DNA from: Candidatus Gallibacteroides avistercoris
Lineage (GTDB): Bacteria > Bacteroidota > Bacteroidia > Bacteroidales > CHK158-818
Length of the DNA: 7,601 nt
Direction: 5' to 3'
Assembly (NCBI GenBank): GCA_018714665.1
Contig: DVNA01000171.1
Span: 1 to 7,601 of the forward strand
This document shows, piece by piece, positions 1 through 7,027 of this stretch (position 1 is its first letter; every line of letters starts with the position of its first letter). Both the position numbers and the translations under genes were made by a program. The notes beneath the pieces were generated by a model. That model ran no database searches and was not told where the DNA came from. It was given only the letters and a program-made list of their open reading frames with translations.

Positions 1-1
1 G

Positions 2-178
2 AGAAAAAATATCACCATACCGATTGTTGCCATCGGAGGCATTACGGCACACGACATATCAGCCATCATGGAGACCGGCGTCAAGGGAATAGCCCTTTCC
101 GGATCTATTCTTCGTTCGCCCAATCCGGTGGAAGAAACAGCAAATATTTTAAATATCATCAAATATAACCAAATATGA
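2..178 (+). CDS. thiE: Thiamine phosphate synthase, C-terminal 58 residues (partial)
   Basis: This is the 3' end of a gene that begins before the window. The visible frame reads IPIVAIGGIT, then ETGVKGIALSGSILRSP, and ends at a TGA at 176-178. The AIGGI strand-loop and the following GIALSGSI strand are the C-terminal phosphate-binding elements of the ThiE/TenI TIM-barrel family. ThiE couples HMP-pyrophosphate to thiazole phosphate to give thiamine phosphate in the cytoplasm. Position directly before thiG in a thi operon favours ThiE. The thiazole tautomerase TenI has the same fold and cannot be fully excluded from the C terminus alone. The stop overlaps the thiG start (ATGA at 175-178), which suggests translational coupling. 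Confidence 0.85.
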   Translation, partial: RKNITIPIVAIGGITAHDISAIMETGVKGIALSGSILRSPNPVEETANILNIIKYNQI

Positions 179-942
179 AGAAACTTATTATCGGAGGGAA
201 AGAGTTTTCATCCCGTTTGTTTCTGGGAACCGGGAAATTCAGTTCCAGTTCTATCATGGAAAAAGCCATTGCAGCATCCGGAACCCAGATGGTAACAGCT
301 GCCATGAAACGCATCGACTTAGAAAATGCAAACGACGATATGTTGGTACATATCAACCAGGAGCAAGTACAACTGTTACCCAACACCTCTGGGGTGCGCA
401 ACGCCGAGGAAGCGATATTCGCTGCACAACTGGCAAGAGAAGCTTTCGGAACAAATTTCCTCAAATTAGAGATTCATCCCGACCCGCGTTATCTGTTGCC
501 CGATCCGATGGAAACGCTAAAAGCGACGGAAGAGTTGGTAAAAATGGGCTTTGTCGTACTCCCGTATATCCAGGCAGACCCCGTATTGTGTAAACGTTTG
601 GAAGAGGTCGGAGCGGCCACCGTTATGCCCCTGGGGGCTCCCATCGGTACCAACAAGGGGTTACGTACACGTGATATGCTGGAAATCATCATCAGCCAAA
701 GCAACGTTCCCGTTGTGGTAGATGCCGGTATAGGGGCTCCCTCGCACGCAGCGGAAGCACTTGAAATGGGTGCCGACGCCGTTTTGGTAAATACGGCAAT
801 CGCCATCGCCGGCGACCCGATAAAGATGGCCGAAGCTTTTAAACAAGCCGTAGAAGCCGGACGGACTGCTTATGAGGCAGGACTGGGAAAAACCGGAATC
901 ATTGCAGAAGCCAGCAGTCCATTAACCTCTTTCTTAGACTAA
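175..942 (+). CDS. thiG: Thiazole synthase ThiG
   Basis: ThiG (255 aa, full length for the family) is the cytoplasmic TIM-barrel enzyme that builds thiazole phosphate from 1-deoxyxylulose 5-phosphate, dehydroglycine and ThiS thiocarboxylate. The expected active-site residues are present. Lys97 in NFLKLEIHPD is the lysine that forms the imine with DXP, Glu99 follows two residues later, and Asp183 lies in VVVDAGIGAPSHA. Phosphate-binding segments include MPLGAPIGTNKGL (about 151-163) and VLVNTAIA (about 203-210). The start at 175 overlaps the thiE stop by four bases, has no Shine-Dalgarno sequence, and gives the standard ThiG N terminus, so translation is probably coupled to thiE. In this operon the dehydroglycine would come from ThiH rather than from an oxygen-dependent glycine oxidase. 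ThiG normally works as a complex with ThiH or ThiS. Identification is secure. Confidence 0.97.
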   Translation: MKKLIIGGKEFSSRLFLGTGKFSSSSIMEKAIAASGTQMVTAAMKRIDLENANDDMLVHINQEQVQLLPNTSGVRNAEEAIFAAQLAREAFGTNFLKLEIHPDPRYLLPDPMETLKATEELVKMGFVVLPYIQADPVLCKRLEEVGAATVMPLGAPIGTNKGLRTRDMLEIIISQSNVPVVVDAGIGAPSHAAEALEMGADAVLVNTAIAIAGDPIKMAEAFKQAVEAGRTAYEAGLGKTGIIAEASSPLTSFLD

Positions 943-953
943 ACCCAGAACAG

Positions 954-2660
954 ATGCAAACCAAAAAAATTATCAAAGATTCGTATCCCGGATCGGAGAA
1001 AATCTACCTGCCGGGCAAGATACATGATATCCGGGTGGGGATGAGAAAAGTTAAACTGACCGATACGGTAAAGATTGTTGAAGGAAAACGTATAGCCACC
1101 CCCAACGGACACGTATATATCTACGATACCAGCGGGGCCTATACCGACCCGAATATCGAAGTGGACCTGAAAAAAGGGCTTCCCCGGTTACGCGAAACGT
1201 GGATAAAACAACGCGCAGATGTGGAACAACTTCCGGAAATATCCTCGGAATACGGGAAACAACGGTTAAATGATCCTTCGCTCGATTCGCTTCGGTTTGA
1301 GCACATACAACTACCGTACCGGGCCAAAAAGGGAAAACAGATTACACAACTGTATTATGCCCGGCAAGGAATCATCACCCCCGAAATGGAATATGTAGCC
1401 ATCCGGGAAAATCTCCAAAACGAAGAACTGGGAATTCCCTCGCACATCACCCCCGAGTTTGTCCGCGACGAAGTGGCGGCAGGACGTGCCATCATCCCGG
1501 CAAACATCAACCACCCGGAGGCAGAACCGATGATTATCGGCCGTAACTTTCTGGTAAAACTGAATACTAATATCGGGAACTCCGCCATGTCGTCCAGCAT
1601 CGAAGAGGAAGTAGAAAAAGCCGTATGGAGCTGCCGTTGGGGCGGAGATACGTTGATGGATCTCTCTACGGGTGCCAACATACACGAAACGCGCGAATGG
1701 ATTATCCGCAACTGCCCCGTACCGGTAGGTACCGTACCTATTTATCAGGCGTTGGAGAAAGTAAACGGCGATGTCAAAAAACTGACCTGGGAAATCTACC
1801 GTGATACCTTAATTGAACAATGCGAACAGGGAGTCGATTACTTTACCATCCATGCCGGTGTATTAAAAGCCCATGCAAAACTGGTAGGGAAACGGCTTAC
1901 CGGAATTGTTTCGCGGGGAGGTTCCATCATGACCCAATGGTGCCAGCTATTCAACCAGGAAAACTTTTTATATACCCGTTTTGATGAAATATGCGATATC
2001 CTGGCCGCTTACGACGTGGCCGTATCGCTGGGCGACGGAATGCGTCCGGGATCCATACACGACGCCAACGACGAGGCCCAATTTCTCGAACTCGACGTAT
2101 TGGGAGAACTTACCCAAAAAGCATGGGCGCACAACGTACAGGTAATTATCGAAGGACCGGGACACGTGCCCATGCAAAAAATCAAAATCAACATGGAACG
2201 GCAACTTTCAGCGTGCATGGAAGCACCGTTCTACACGTTAGGCCCCTTAACCACCGACATCGCTCCCGGATACGACCACATTACATCGGCCATCGGTGCG
2301 GCACAAATCGCCTGGTACGGAACTGCCATGATCTGTTACGTGACCCCCAAAGAACACTTGGGGTTGCCCAACCGGGAGGATGTACGTAACGGAGTGATCG
2401 CATACAAGATAGCCGCCCATGCGGCCGACCTGGCCAAAGGACATCCCGGAGCACAAGTTCGCGACGACGCATTGAGCAAGGCCCGGTTCGATTTTCGGTG
2501 GAAAGACCAGTTCAACCTGTCGTTAGACCCGGAAAGAGCCCTCGAATACTACCGGGAAAGCTCCAAGAACGACGAGGATTACTGTACCATGTGCGGCCCC
2601 AATTTCTGTGCCATGCGTATCACCCACAACATAAAAGAGTGCGAACATCAAAATAATTGA
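954..2660 (+). CDS. thiC: Phosphomethylpyrimidine synthase ThiC (radical SAM)
   Basis: ThiC (568 aa) converts the purine intermediate aminoimidazole ribotide to HMP phosphate, the pyrimidine half of thiamine, using a [4Fe-4S] cluster and S-adenosylmethionine. Residues 1 to about 80 form the ThiC-associated N-terminal domain. The catalytic barrel follows, with SRGG (320-323), DGMRPGS (361-367), EGPGHVP (400-406) and KEHLGLP (466-472); the histidines of the last two are the conserved metal-site histidines. The C-terminal cluster motif is the non-standard CX2CX4C typical of ThiC: Cys544, Cys547 and Cys552. The gene starts 11 bases after thiG and ends 12 bases before the next gene, inside the thi operon. 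Length and motifs are intact, with no frameshift or missing residue seen. Control is presumably by a TPP riboswitch at the operon start, outside the window. Confidence 0.98.
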   Translation: MQTKKIIKDSYPGSEKIYLPGKIHDIRVGMRKVKLTDTVKIVEGKRIATPNGHVYIYDTSGAYTDPNIEVDLKKGLPRLRETWIKQRADVEQLPEISSEYGKQRLNDPSLDSLRFEHIQLPYRAKKGKQITQLYYARQGIITPEMEYVAIRENLQNEELGIPSHITPEFVRDEVAAGRAIIPANINHPEAEPMIIGRNFLVKLNTNIGNSAMSSSIEEEVEKAVWSCRWGGDTLMDLSTGANIHETREWIIRNCPVPVGTVPIYQALEKVNGDVKKLTWEIYRDTLIEQCEQGVDYFTIHAGVLKAHAKLVGKRLTGIVSRGGSIMTQWCQLFNQENFLYTRFDEICDILAAYDVAVSLGDGMRPGSIHDANDEAQFLELDVLGELTQKAWAHNVQVIIEGPGHVPMQKIKINMERQLSACMEAPFYTLGPLTTDIAPGYDHITSAIGAAQIAWYGTAMICYVTPKEHLGLPNREDVRNGVIAYKIAAHAADLAKGHPGAQVRDDALSKARFDFRWKDQFNLSLDPERALEYYRESSKNDEDYCTMCGPNFCAMRITHNIKECEHQNN

Positions 2661-2672
2661 AAACAATCCTTT

Positions 2673-3221
2673 ATGAACAGAGATTACACGGTTTTTCTCA
2701 AAAAACGGCTGACACCGCATTTCATAAACGGGATAGTACTCCTGATAAAACAGTATCCCGAAGATATGGATACGGTTTACCGGCTGATGTACGACCCGGA
2801 CACAACTGTTTCGTGGAGAGCGGCCTGGGCTTGCGAAAAACTGTGTGCAGAATTCCCGGAATGGTTTCTGGACAAACGGGACGAATTAATGAAATATGCT
2901 CTGGGCCACCCCCACGAAGGAACCAAACGATTGATTCTTTCCATCTTAAACAAACTGCCCGTAACCAAGCCTATTTCGATACCGTTCCTAAACGCCTGTT
3001 TCGAAGGGATGTTTTCACCGGAAGAGCCGGCTGCCGTACAAACGCTGTATATGAAACTGTCATACCGATTGTGTATGGAAGAACCGGAGCTGTTGCCGGA
3101 ATTACAAATGTTATTAGAAAGTACAAATCCCGAGTACTATTCTACCGCTGTCAGAACAGCACGCAAGAATATGTTGCTCCGGATCAATAAAACGAAGAAA
3201 AAATGTTTTCAGAAGAATTAG
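2673..3221 (+). CDS. Hypothetical helical, HEAT-like protein in the thi operon
   Basis: I do not recognise this 182-residue protein as a named family. It appears almost entirely alpha-helical, with helix-turn-helix pairs such as DMDTVYRLMYDPDTTVSWRAAW (about 31-52), then WFLDKRDELMKYALGHPHEGTKRLILSILNKLP (about 64-96) and ELLPELQMLLE (about 139-149). The spacing recalls HEAT or armadillo-type repeats. No signal peptide, membrane span, metal motif or catalytic signature is apparent. The C terminus is very basic (INKTKKKCFQKN). It begins 12 bases after thiC and its last 19 bases overlap the start of thiH, so it is co-transcribed and probably translationally coupled with the thiamine genes. Base composition looks like that of its neighbours, which argues for a resident gene. 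A scaffolding or enzyme-binding role is only an inference from fold type and position. The open frame with an ATG in the operon supports it being a real gene. Confidence 0.85.
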   Translation: MNRDYTVFLKKRLTPHFINGIVLLIKQYPEDMDTVYRLMYDPDTTVSWRAAWACEKLCAEFPEWFLDKRDELMKYALGHPHEGTKRLILSILNKLPVTKPISIPFLNACFEGMFSPEEPAAVQTLYMKLSYRLCMEEPELLPELQMLLESTNPEYYSTAVRTARKNMLLRINKTKKKCFQKN

Positions 3222-4315
3222 AAAAATATCCATGGGATGAGGTAACCGACCAGATTTATTCAAAAACGGCCAACGATGTAGAAACGGCACTGTGTAAGGA
3301 ACATCTCTCCGTGGACGACTTCATGGCCCTGGTCTCTCCTGCCGCAGCTGCATACCTGGAACCGATGGCGGCATTGAGCCGGAAATATACGCAACAACGT
3401 TTCGGGAAAACCGTACAAATGTACGTCCCGCTGTACATCACCAACTCTTGTACAAACCATTGCGTGTATTGCGGATTCCAGCACGACAACCCCATTGCCC
3501 GCGTCATACTGAAAGACGAGGAGATTATCAACGAATGTAAAGCCATCCGTCAAATAGGCCCTTTTGAGAATCTCTTGATTGTTACGGGCGAAAATCCCCG
3601 CGATGCAGGTGTCGACTACATCGAAAACGCACTCCGGCTTGCCCGGCCCTATTTTGCCAACCTGAGCATCGAGGTGATGCCCCTGAAAAGCGAAGAGTAT
3701 TACCGGCTGACGAAAGCCGGGCTGAACGGTGTAGTTTGTTTCCAAGAAACCTACAACAAGGCCCGTTACAACATTTACCACCCCAAAGGGATGAAATCAA
3801 AATTTGAATGGCGTGTCAACGGGTTCGACCGCATGGGACAGGCCAATGTCCACAAAATAGGGATGGGCGTATTAATCGGGTTGGAAGAGTGGCGTACCGA
3901 TACCACGATGATGGCCATTCATCTGCGTTACCTGCAAAAGCATTACTGGAAAACCCGGTACAGTGTCAACTTCCCACGAATGCGCCCCTCAGAAGGACAT
4001 TTCAAACCAAACGTCATCATGCAGGACAAGGAGTTGGCCCAACTTATCTTTGCCTACCGAATTTTCGACCACGACGTAGATATCTCGGTATCCACTCGTG
4101 AGAATCCTCATTTCAGAGACCATATTGCTACCTTAGGCGCTACTTCGATAAGTGCCGGTTCGAAGACCGAACCGGGCGGCTATTATACCTATCCGCAGGC
4201 CCTGGAACAATTCTCGGTCAACGACGATCGTACACCACAAGAGGTAGAAACAGCCATTAAAAAACTGGGATATGAAGTAGTATGGAAAGACTGGGATGAA
4301 ACATTCGACCGCTAA
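3203..4315 (+). CDS. thiH: 2-iminoacetate synthase ThiH (tyrosine lyase, radical SAM)
   Basis: ThiH (370 aa, close to the E. coli enzyme in length) cleaves tyrosine with a SAM-derived radical to p-cresol and dehydroglycine, the C-N unit that ThiG puts into the thiazole. The radical SAM motif CX3CX2C is intact at Cys83, Cys87 and Cys90 (NSCTNHCVYCGF), followed by the SAM-binding TGE segment at 128-130 (LLIVTGENP). The C-terminal segment SAGSKTEPGGY is also typical of ThiH. The ATG at 3203 lies inside the end of the preceding gene (19-base overlap) and gives the expected N terminus, MFSEELEKYPWDEV. It ends one base before the likely start of the thiF-like gene. ThiH depends on an oxygen-sensitive cluster and replaces the aerobic ThiO route, consistent with an anaerobic host. 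Confidence 0.96.
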   Translation: MFSEELEKYPWDEVTDQIYSKTANDVETALCKEHLSVDDFMALVSPAAAAYLEPMAALSRKYTQQRFGKTVQMYVPLYITNSCTNHCVYCGFQHDNPIARVILKDEEIINECKAIRQIGPFENLLIVTGENPRDAGVDYIENALRLARPYFANLSIEVMPLKSEEYYRLTKAGLNGVVCFQETYNKARYNIYHPKGMKSKFEWRVNGFDRMGQANVHKIGMGVLIGLEEWRTDTTMMAIHLRYLQKHYWKTRYSVNFPRMRPSEGHFKPNVIMQDKELAQLIFAYRIFDHDVDISVSTRENPHFRDHIATLGATSISAGSKTEPGGYYTYPQALEQFSVNDDRTPQEVETAIKKLGYEVVWKDWDETFDR

Positions 4316-4316
4316 C

Positions 4317-5015
4317 ATGGAACGATACCACAGACATATCCTGTTGAAAGAGATCGGTCCCGAGGGGCAACGCAAATTGAACAACGCCGCGGTACTGATT
4401 GTCGGTGTAGGAGGCTTAGGCTCTCCCGTATCGCTCTATCTGGCAGCCGCCGGCGTAGGACGCATCGGTCTAATGGATGACGATACCGTATCGGAAAGTA
4501 ACCTGCAAAGGCAGGTTCTATATACGACAGAAGAGATCGGACTTCCCAAAGTTGTCTGTGCTGAAAAACGGCTGAAAGCCCTCTCCCCGGAAACAATCAT
4601 CGAAACCTACCCCTACCGGTTGGAAAATGAAAACGCCGTATCAATCATCTCACAATACGATATAGTGGTGGACGGGTGCGACAATTACACCACCCGTTAC
4701 CTGATAAACGACACCTGCCTGCAACTGGGGAAACCATACGTATATGGGACCATCGGCGAGTTTCAAGGTCAGGTTGCCGTATTCAACTACCTGAACGGAT
4801 TTTCTTACCGGGACATCTATCCGGACGAAAGTTACCTAACCTCGCTCCCCCGCCCCGAACAGGGGGTGATGGGGGCCGTTCCGGGTATTGTCGGCTCTAT
4901 CGAAGCGGCCGAAACCATCAAGATCATCACCGGAGCAGGTAATACACTCAACAACAGACTATTGACCATCGACATTCTGAACATGGAGGTCAATATCTTG
5001 TCATTCCAAAAATGA
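4317..5015 (+). CDS. thiF: ThiF/MoeB/HesA-family adenylyltransferase, cysteine-poor
   Basis: This E1-like protein (232 aa from the ATG at 4317) should adenylate the C terminus of the sulfur carrier ThiS with ATP. Visible motifs are the nucleotide loop GVGGLGS (30-36), acidic DDD (54-56), NLQRQ with Arg65, Lys78 in GLPK, and DGCDN (119-123). The start at 4317 yields MERYHRHILL, the usual family N terminus; an in-frame ATG at 4296 would add seven residues and overlap thiH by 20 bases. Unusually, the zinc-binding CX2C pair is replaced (Ser163, Asp166 in SYRD). The sulfur-transfer cysteine of E. coli ThiF is also absent, since the aligned stretch is SLPRPEQGV (176-184). The protein stops at SFQK without the second CX2C. 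Only three cysteines remain (81, 121, 134). Position after thiH supports ThiF over MoeB. It is the last gene of the cluster. Confidence 0.88.
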   Translation: MERYHRHILLKEIGPEGQRKLNNAAVLIVGVGGLGSPVSLYLAAAGVGRIGLMDDDTVSESNLQRQVLYTTEEIGLPKVVCAEKRLKALSPETIIETYPYRLENENAVSIISQYDIVVDGCDNYTTRYLINDTCLQLGKPYVYGTIGEFQGQVAVFNYLNGFSYRDIYPDESYLTSLPRPEQGVMGAVPGIVGSIEAAETIKIITGAGNTLNNRLLTIDILNMEVNILSFQK

Positions 5016-5017
5016 AC

Positions 5018-5051
5018 CTGTTTTTTACTCGGACCTCTGAAACAGTTTTTT
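5018..5051 (+). terminator. Possible weak intrinsic terminator of the thi operon
   Basis: CTGTTT at 5018-5023 is the exact reverse complement of AAACAG at 5040-5045, which is followed directly by six T residues (5046-5051). The arrangement, three bases after the thiF-like stop, fits a Rho-independent terminator. However, the stem is only six pairs with two G-C pairs and a 16-base loop, so termination may be partial. Confidence 0.4.
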
Positions 5052-5112
5052 GTTCCTTAAAAGAAGTTCAAGACAATACCCGGACGAATCGGGATATATC
5101 AAAAATATTCAT

Positions 5113-5120
5113 TAATTTCG
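5113..5120 (+). promoter_or_regulatory. Possible -7 promoter element for hisS
   Basis: TAATTTCG matches the Bacteroidetes -7 consensus TAnnTTTG at every specified base but one. It ends 26 bases before the hisS ATG, a reasonable distance for a short leader. No TTTG or TTG lies at the expected -33 distance (around 5088-5094), so the call is tentative. It would allow hisS to be expressed independently of the thiamine operon. Confidence 0.4.
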
Positions 5121-5146
5121 CACACAAAATCAAAACAAACGAAACT

Positions 5147-6505
5147 ATGGCAAAACCGTCGATACCAAAGGGTACGAGAGACTTCTCGCCCGTGGAAATG
5201 GCTAAAAGGAACTACATATTCAATACGATTCGGGAGGTATTCCACCTGTTTGGATTCCAACAGATAGAAACCCCGGCCATGGAGAACCTCTCTACCCTGA
5301 TGGGGAAATACGGAGAAGAGGGCGACAAATTGCTCTTTAAAATCTTAAACTCTGGCGATTTCCTGTCGGAAGCCTCCGACGAAGAGCTCTCCTGCCGCAA
5401 TACCCTGAAACTGGCTCCGAAGTTGTGCGAAAAAGGATTACGGTACGACCTGACCGTACCGTTTGCCCGTTTCGTGGTGATGCACAGAAACGAGATAAGT
5501 TTCCCGTTCAAACGCTACCAGATACAACCGGTATGGCGTGCCGACCGTCCCCAGAAAGGTCGTTACCGGGAATTCTACCAGTGCGATGCCGACGTGGTAG
5601 GTTCCGACTCGCTGTTGAACGAAGTAGAACTGATTCTGATGACCGATGAGGTATTCCACCGTTTCGGTATCCGGACCTGCATCAAAGTCAACAACCGGAA
5701 AATATTAAGCGGTATTGCTGAAATCATCGGCGAACCGGACAAGATTGTCGACATTACCGTAGCGATTGACAAACTTGATAAGATCGGGCTGGAAAAAGTA
5801 AACGAAGAGCTTCGGGAAAAGAACATCTCAGAAAAAGCCATCGACCTGCTGCAACCGATTATCCTGCTGCAAGGGACAAACCGGGAGAAACTCCAAACCC
5901 TCCAATCCGTACTGGCTTCATCCGAAATCGGTATGAAAGGTATCGAAGAATTAACATACATCCTCGACAAAATAGAAGATGCCAACCTTCGTGCCACGTT
6001 TGAAATAGATTTGACATTGGCCCGCGGGCTCAACTACTATACGGGAGCCATTTTCGAAGTAAAAGCCTTGGATGTACAAATAGGCAGTATCACCGGCGGT
6101 GGTCGATATGACAACCTGACTGGCGTATTCGGAATGCCGGGAGTATCTGGTGTTGGTATCTCATACGGAGCAGATCGCATATTCGACGTTCTGAATCAAT
6201 TAGATCTCTACCCGAAAGACTCCTTGCAAACTACTCAAATCATGTTTGTCAATTTCGGTAAAACAGAAGAGGAGTATTGCATTGCCTGTGCCAGACAACT
6301 CAGGAAAGAGGGCATACGTACGGAAATATATCCGGAAGCCTCAAAAATGAAAAAACAGATGGGATATGCCGATGCCAAACAAATTCCATACGTAGCCTTA
6401 GCCGGCGAAAACGAAATAGCAGCAGAAAAAATCACCGTCAAAAATATGTCGAGCGGAGAACAAAAATTGCTCTCCGTCGAAGAATTAATCACATTGTTCA
6501 AATAA
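5147..6505 (+). CDS. hisS: Histidyl-tRNA synthetase
   Basis: This class II aminoacyl-tRNA synthetase (452 aa) charges tRNA-His in the cytoplasm and is essential. The catalytic core shows motif 2 (FKRYQIQPVWRADRPQKGRY, 121-140), the HisRS-specific histidine-binding segment LARGLNYYTGAIFE (291-304), GSITGGGRYDNL (313-324) and motif 3 with GVGISYGADR (335-344). The anticodon-binding domain occupies roughly 362-452, starting at QTTQIMFVNFG. The frame stays open upstream to 5012, but those 45 extra codons overlap the thiF stop and look non-coding. The ATG at 5147 gives MAKPSIPKGTRDFSP, the standard N terminus. A 131-base gap and a possible -7 element separate it from the thi operon. The downstream GNAT gene starts six bases after the stop, suggesting co-transcription. 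Confidence 0.98.
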   Translation: MAKPSIPKGTRDFSPVEMAKRNYIFNTIREVFHLFGFQQIETPAMENLSTLMGKYGEEGDKLLFKILNSGDFLSEASDEELSCRNTLKLAPKLCEKGLRYDLTVPFARFVVMHRNEISFPFKRYQIQPVWRADRPQKGRYREFYQCDADVVGSDSLLNEVELILMTDEVFHRFGIRTCIKVNNRKILSGIAEIIGEPDKIVDITVAIDKLDKIGLEKVNEELREKNISEKAIDLLQPIILLQGTNREKLQTLQSVLASSEIGMKGIEELTYILDKIEDANLRATFEIDLTLARGLNYYTGAIFEVKALDVQIGSITGGGRYDNLTGVFGMPGVSGVGISYGADRIFDVLNQLDLYPKDSLQTTQIMFVNFGKTEEEYCIACARQLRKEGIRTEIYPEASKMKKQMGYADAKQIPYVALAGENEIAAEKITVKNMSSGEQKLLSVEELITLFK

Positions 6506-6511
6506 TAAAAA

Positions 6512-7015
6512 ATGATAGAAATCAGAGAAGCAAGTATCCACGACTGCCAATTAATACGAGAGCTGGCCTCCCAAGCATTCAGCCATACTTACAGACATAT
6601 CTTATCGCCCGAACAACTCGATTATATGTTTGAATGGATGTATTCTGAGAAATCCCTCTTAGAACAAATGACCGAACAACATCACCACTTTTTCATCGCT
6701 TCGTACGACCAACAGGCGTGCGGCTACATCTCCGTAGAGAGAGAAGAGAAACGGTTGTTTCATATCCAGAAAATATATGTATTACCCCAAATGCAAGGAA
6801 AAAAAATAGGAAAACACTTAATAGAAAAAGCTTTTTCCTATATCAGAGGCCTTGTCGCTCCGGACGAGAGTGTTACCGTAGAACTGAATGTAAACCGACA
6901 GAACAAAGCTACCGGATTTTACAAACGCATGGGATTTTCCATTGCTCGAAGCGGAGACTTCCCGATTGGGAACGGATTCTTTATGAACGATTATATCATG
7001 GCCGTCCAGATTTAA
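6512..7015 (+). CDS. GNAT-family N-acetyltransferase, PaiA-like
   Basis: This 167-residue protein is a single GNAT domain that would transfer an acetyl group from acetyl-CoA to an amine. The acetyl-CoA motif A is clear: IQKIYVLPQMQGKKIGKHLIEKAF (85-108), with QGKKIG (95-100) as the pyrophosphate loop. Lys98 takes the place of the first glycine of the usual QxxGxG pattern. Motif B follows as VELNVNRQNKATGFYKRMGF (123-142). The N-terminal layout (ETF-like QAFSHTYRHILSPEQLDYMFEWMYS, 21-45) and overall length resemble the B. subtilis polyamine acetyltransferase PaiA, but the substrate cannot be read from sequence. It begins six bases after hisS with no promoter visible between them. The gene looks more A-rich than the thi genes and hisS, which may reflect weaker codon selection or later acquisition. 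It converges on the rhodanese gene, 12 bases apart. Confidence 0.92.
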   Translation: MIEIREASIHDCQLIRELASQAFSHTYRHILSPEQLDYMFEWMYSEKSLLEQMTEQHHHFFIASYDQQACGYISVEREEKRLFHIQKIYVLPQMQGKKIGKHLIEKAFSYIRGLVAPDESVTVELNVNRQNKATGFYKRMGFSIARSGDFPIGNGFFMNDYIMAVQI

Positions 7016-7016
7016 A

Positions 7017-7026
7017 GATGGCCATC
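7017..7026. repeat. 10-base perfect palindrome between convergent genes
   Basis: GATGGCCATC reads the same on both strands and fills most of the 12-base gap between the GNAT and rhodanese stop codons. A hairpin here would have only a three-pair stem around a GGCC loop, so it is not a convincing bidirectional terminator. A 10-base palindrome can arise by chance. Confidence 0.3.
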
Positions 7027-7027
7027 G

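Noticed and set aside
1311..1711. Overlapping minus-strand frames inside thiC (118 and 124 codons)
   Set aside because: They lie wholly within a strongly supported gene, and their translations show no domain or plausible context.
1991..2389. 132-codon + strand frame inside thiC
   Set aside because: An out-of-frame shadow of thiC with a skewed Arg/His/Gly-rich composition.
2657..3190. 177-codon + strand frame starting at the end of thiC
   Set aside because: It begins at TTG within the thiC stop region, overlaps the 2673-3221 gene in another frame, and its arginine- and proline-rich translation has no protein-like pattern.
5079..5093. CCCG/CGGG inverted repeat before hisS as a terminator or operator
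   Set aside because: The stem is only four pairs and has no T tail, so chance is the simplest explanation.
5012..5146. 45-codon upstream extension of hisS
   Set aside because: It overlaps the thiF-like stop, includes the terminator-like hairpin and promoter-like sequence, and does not resemble a HisRS N terminus.
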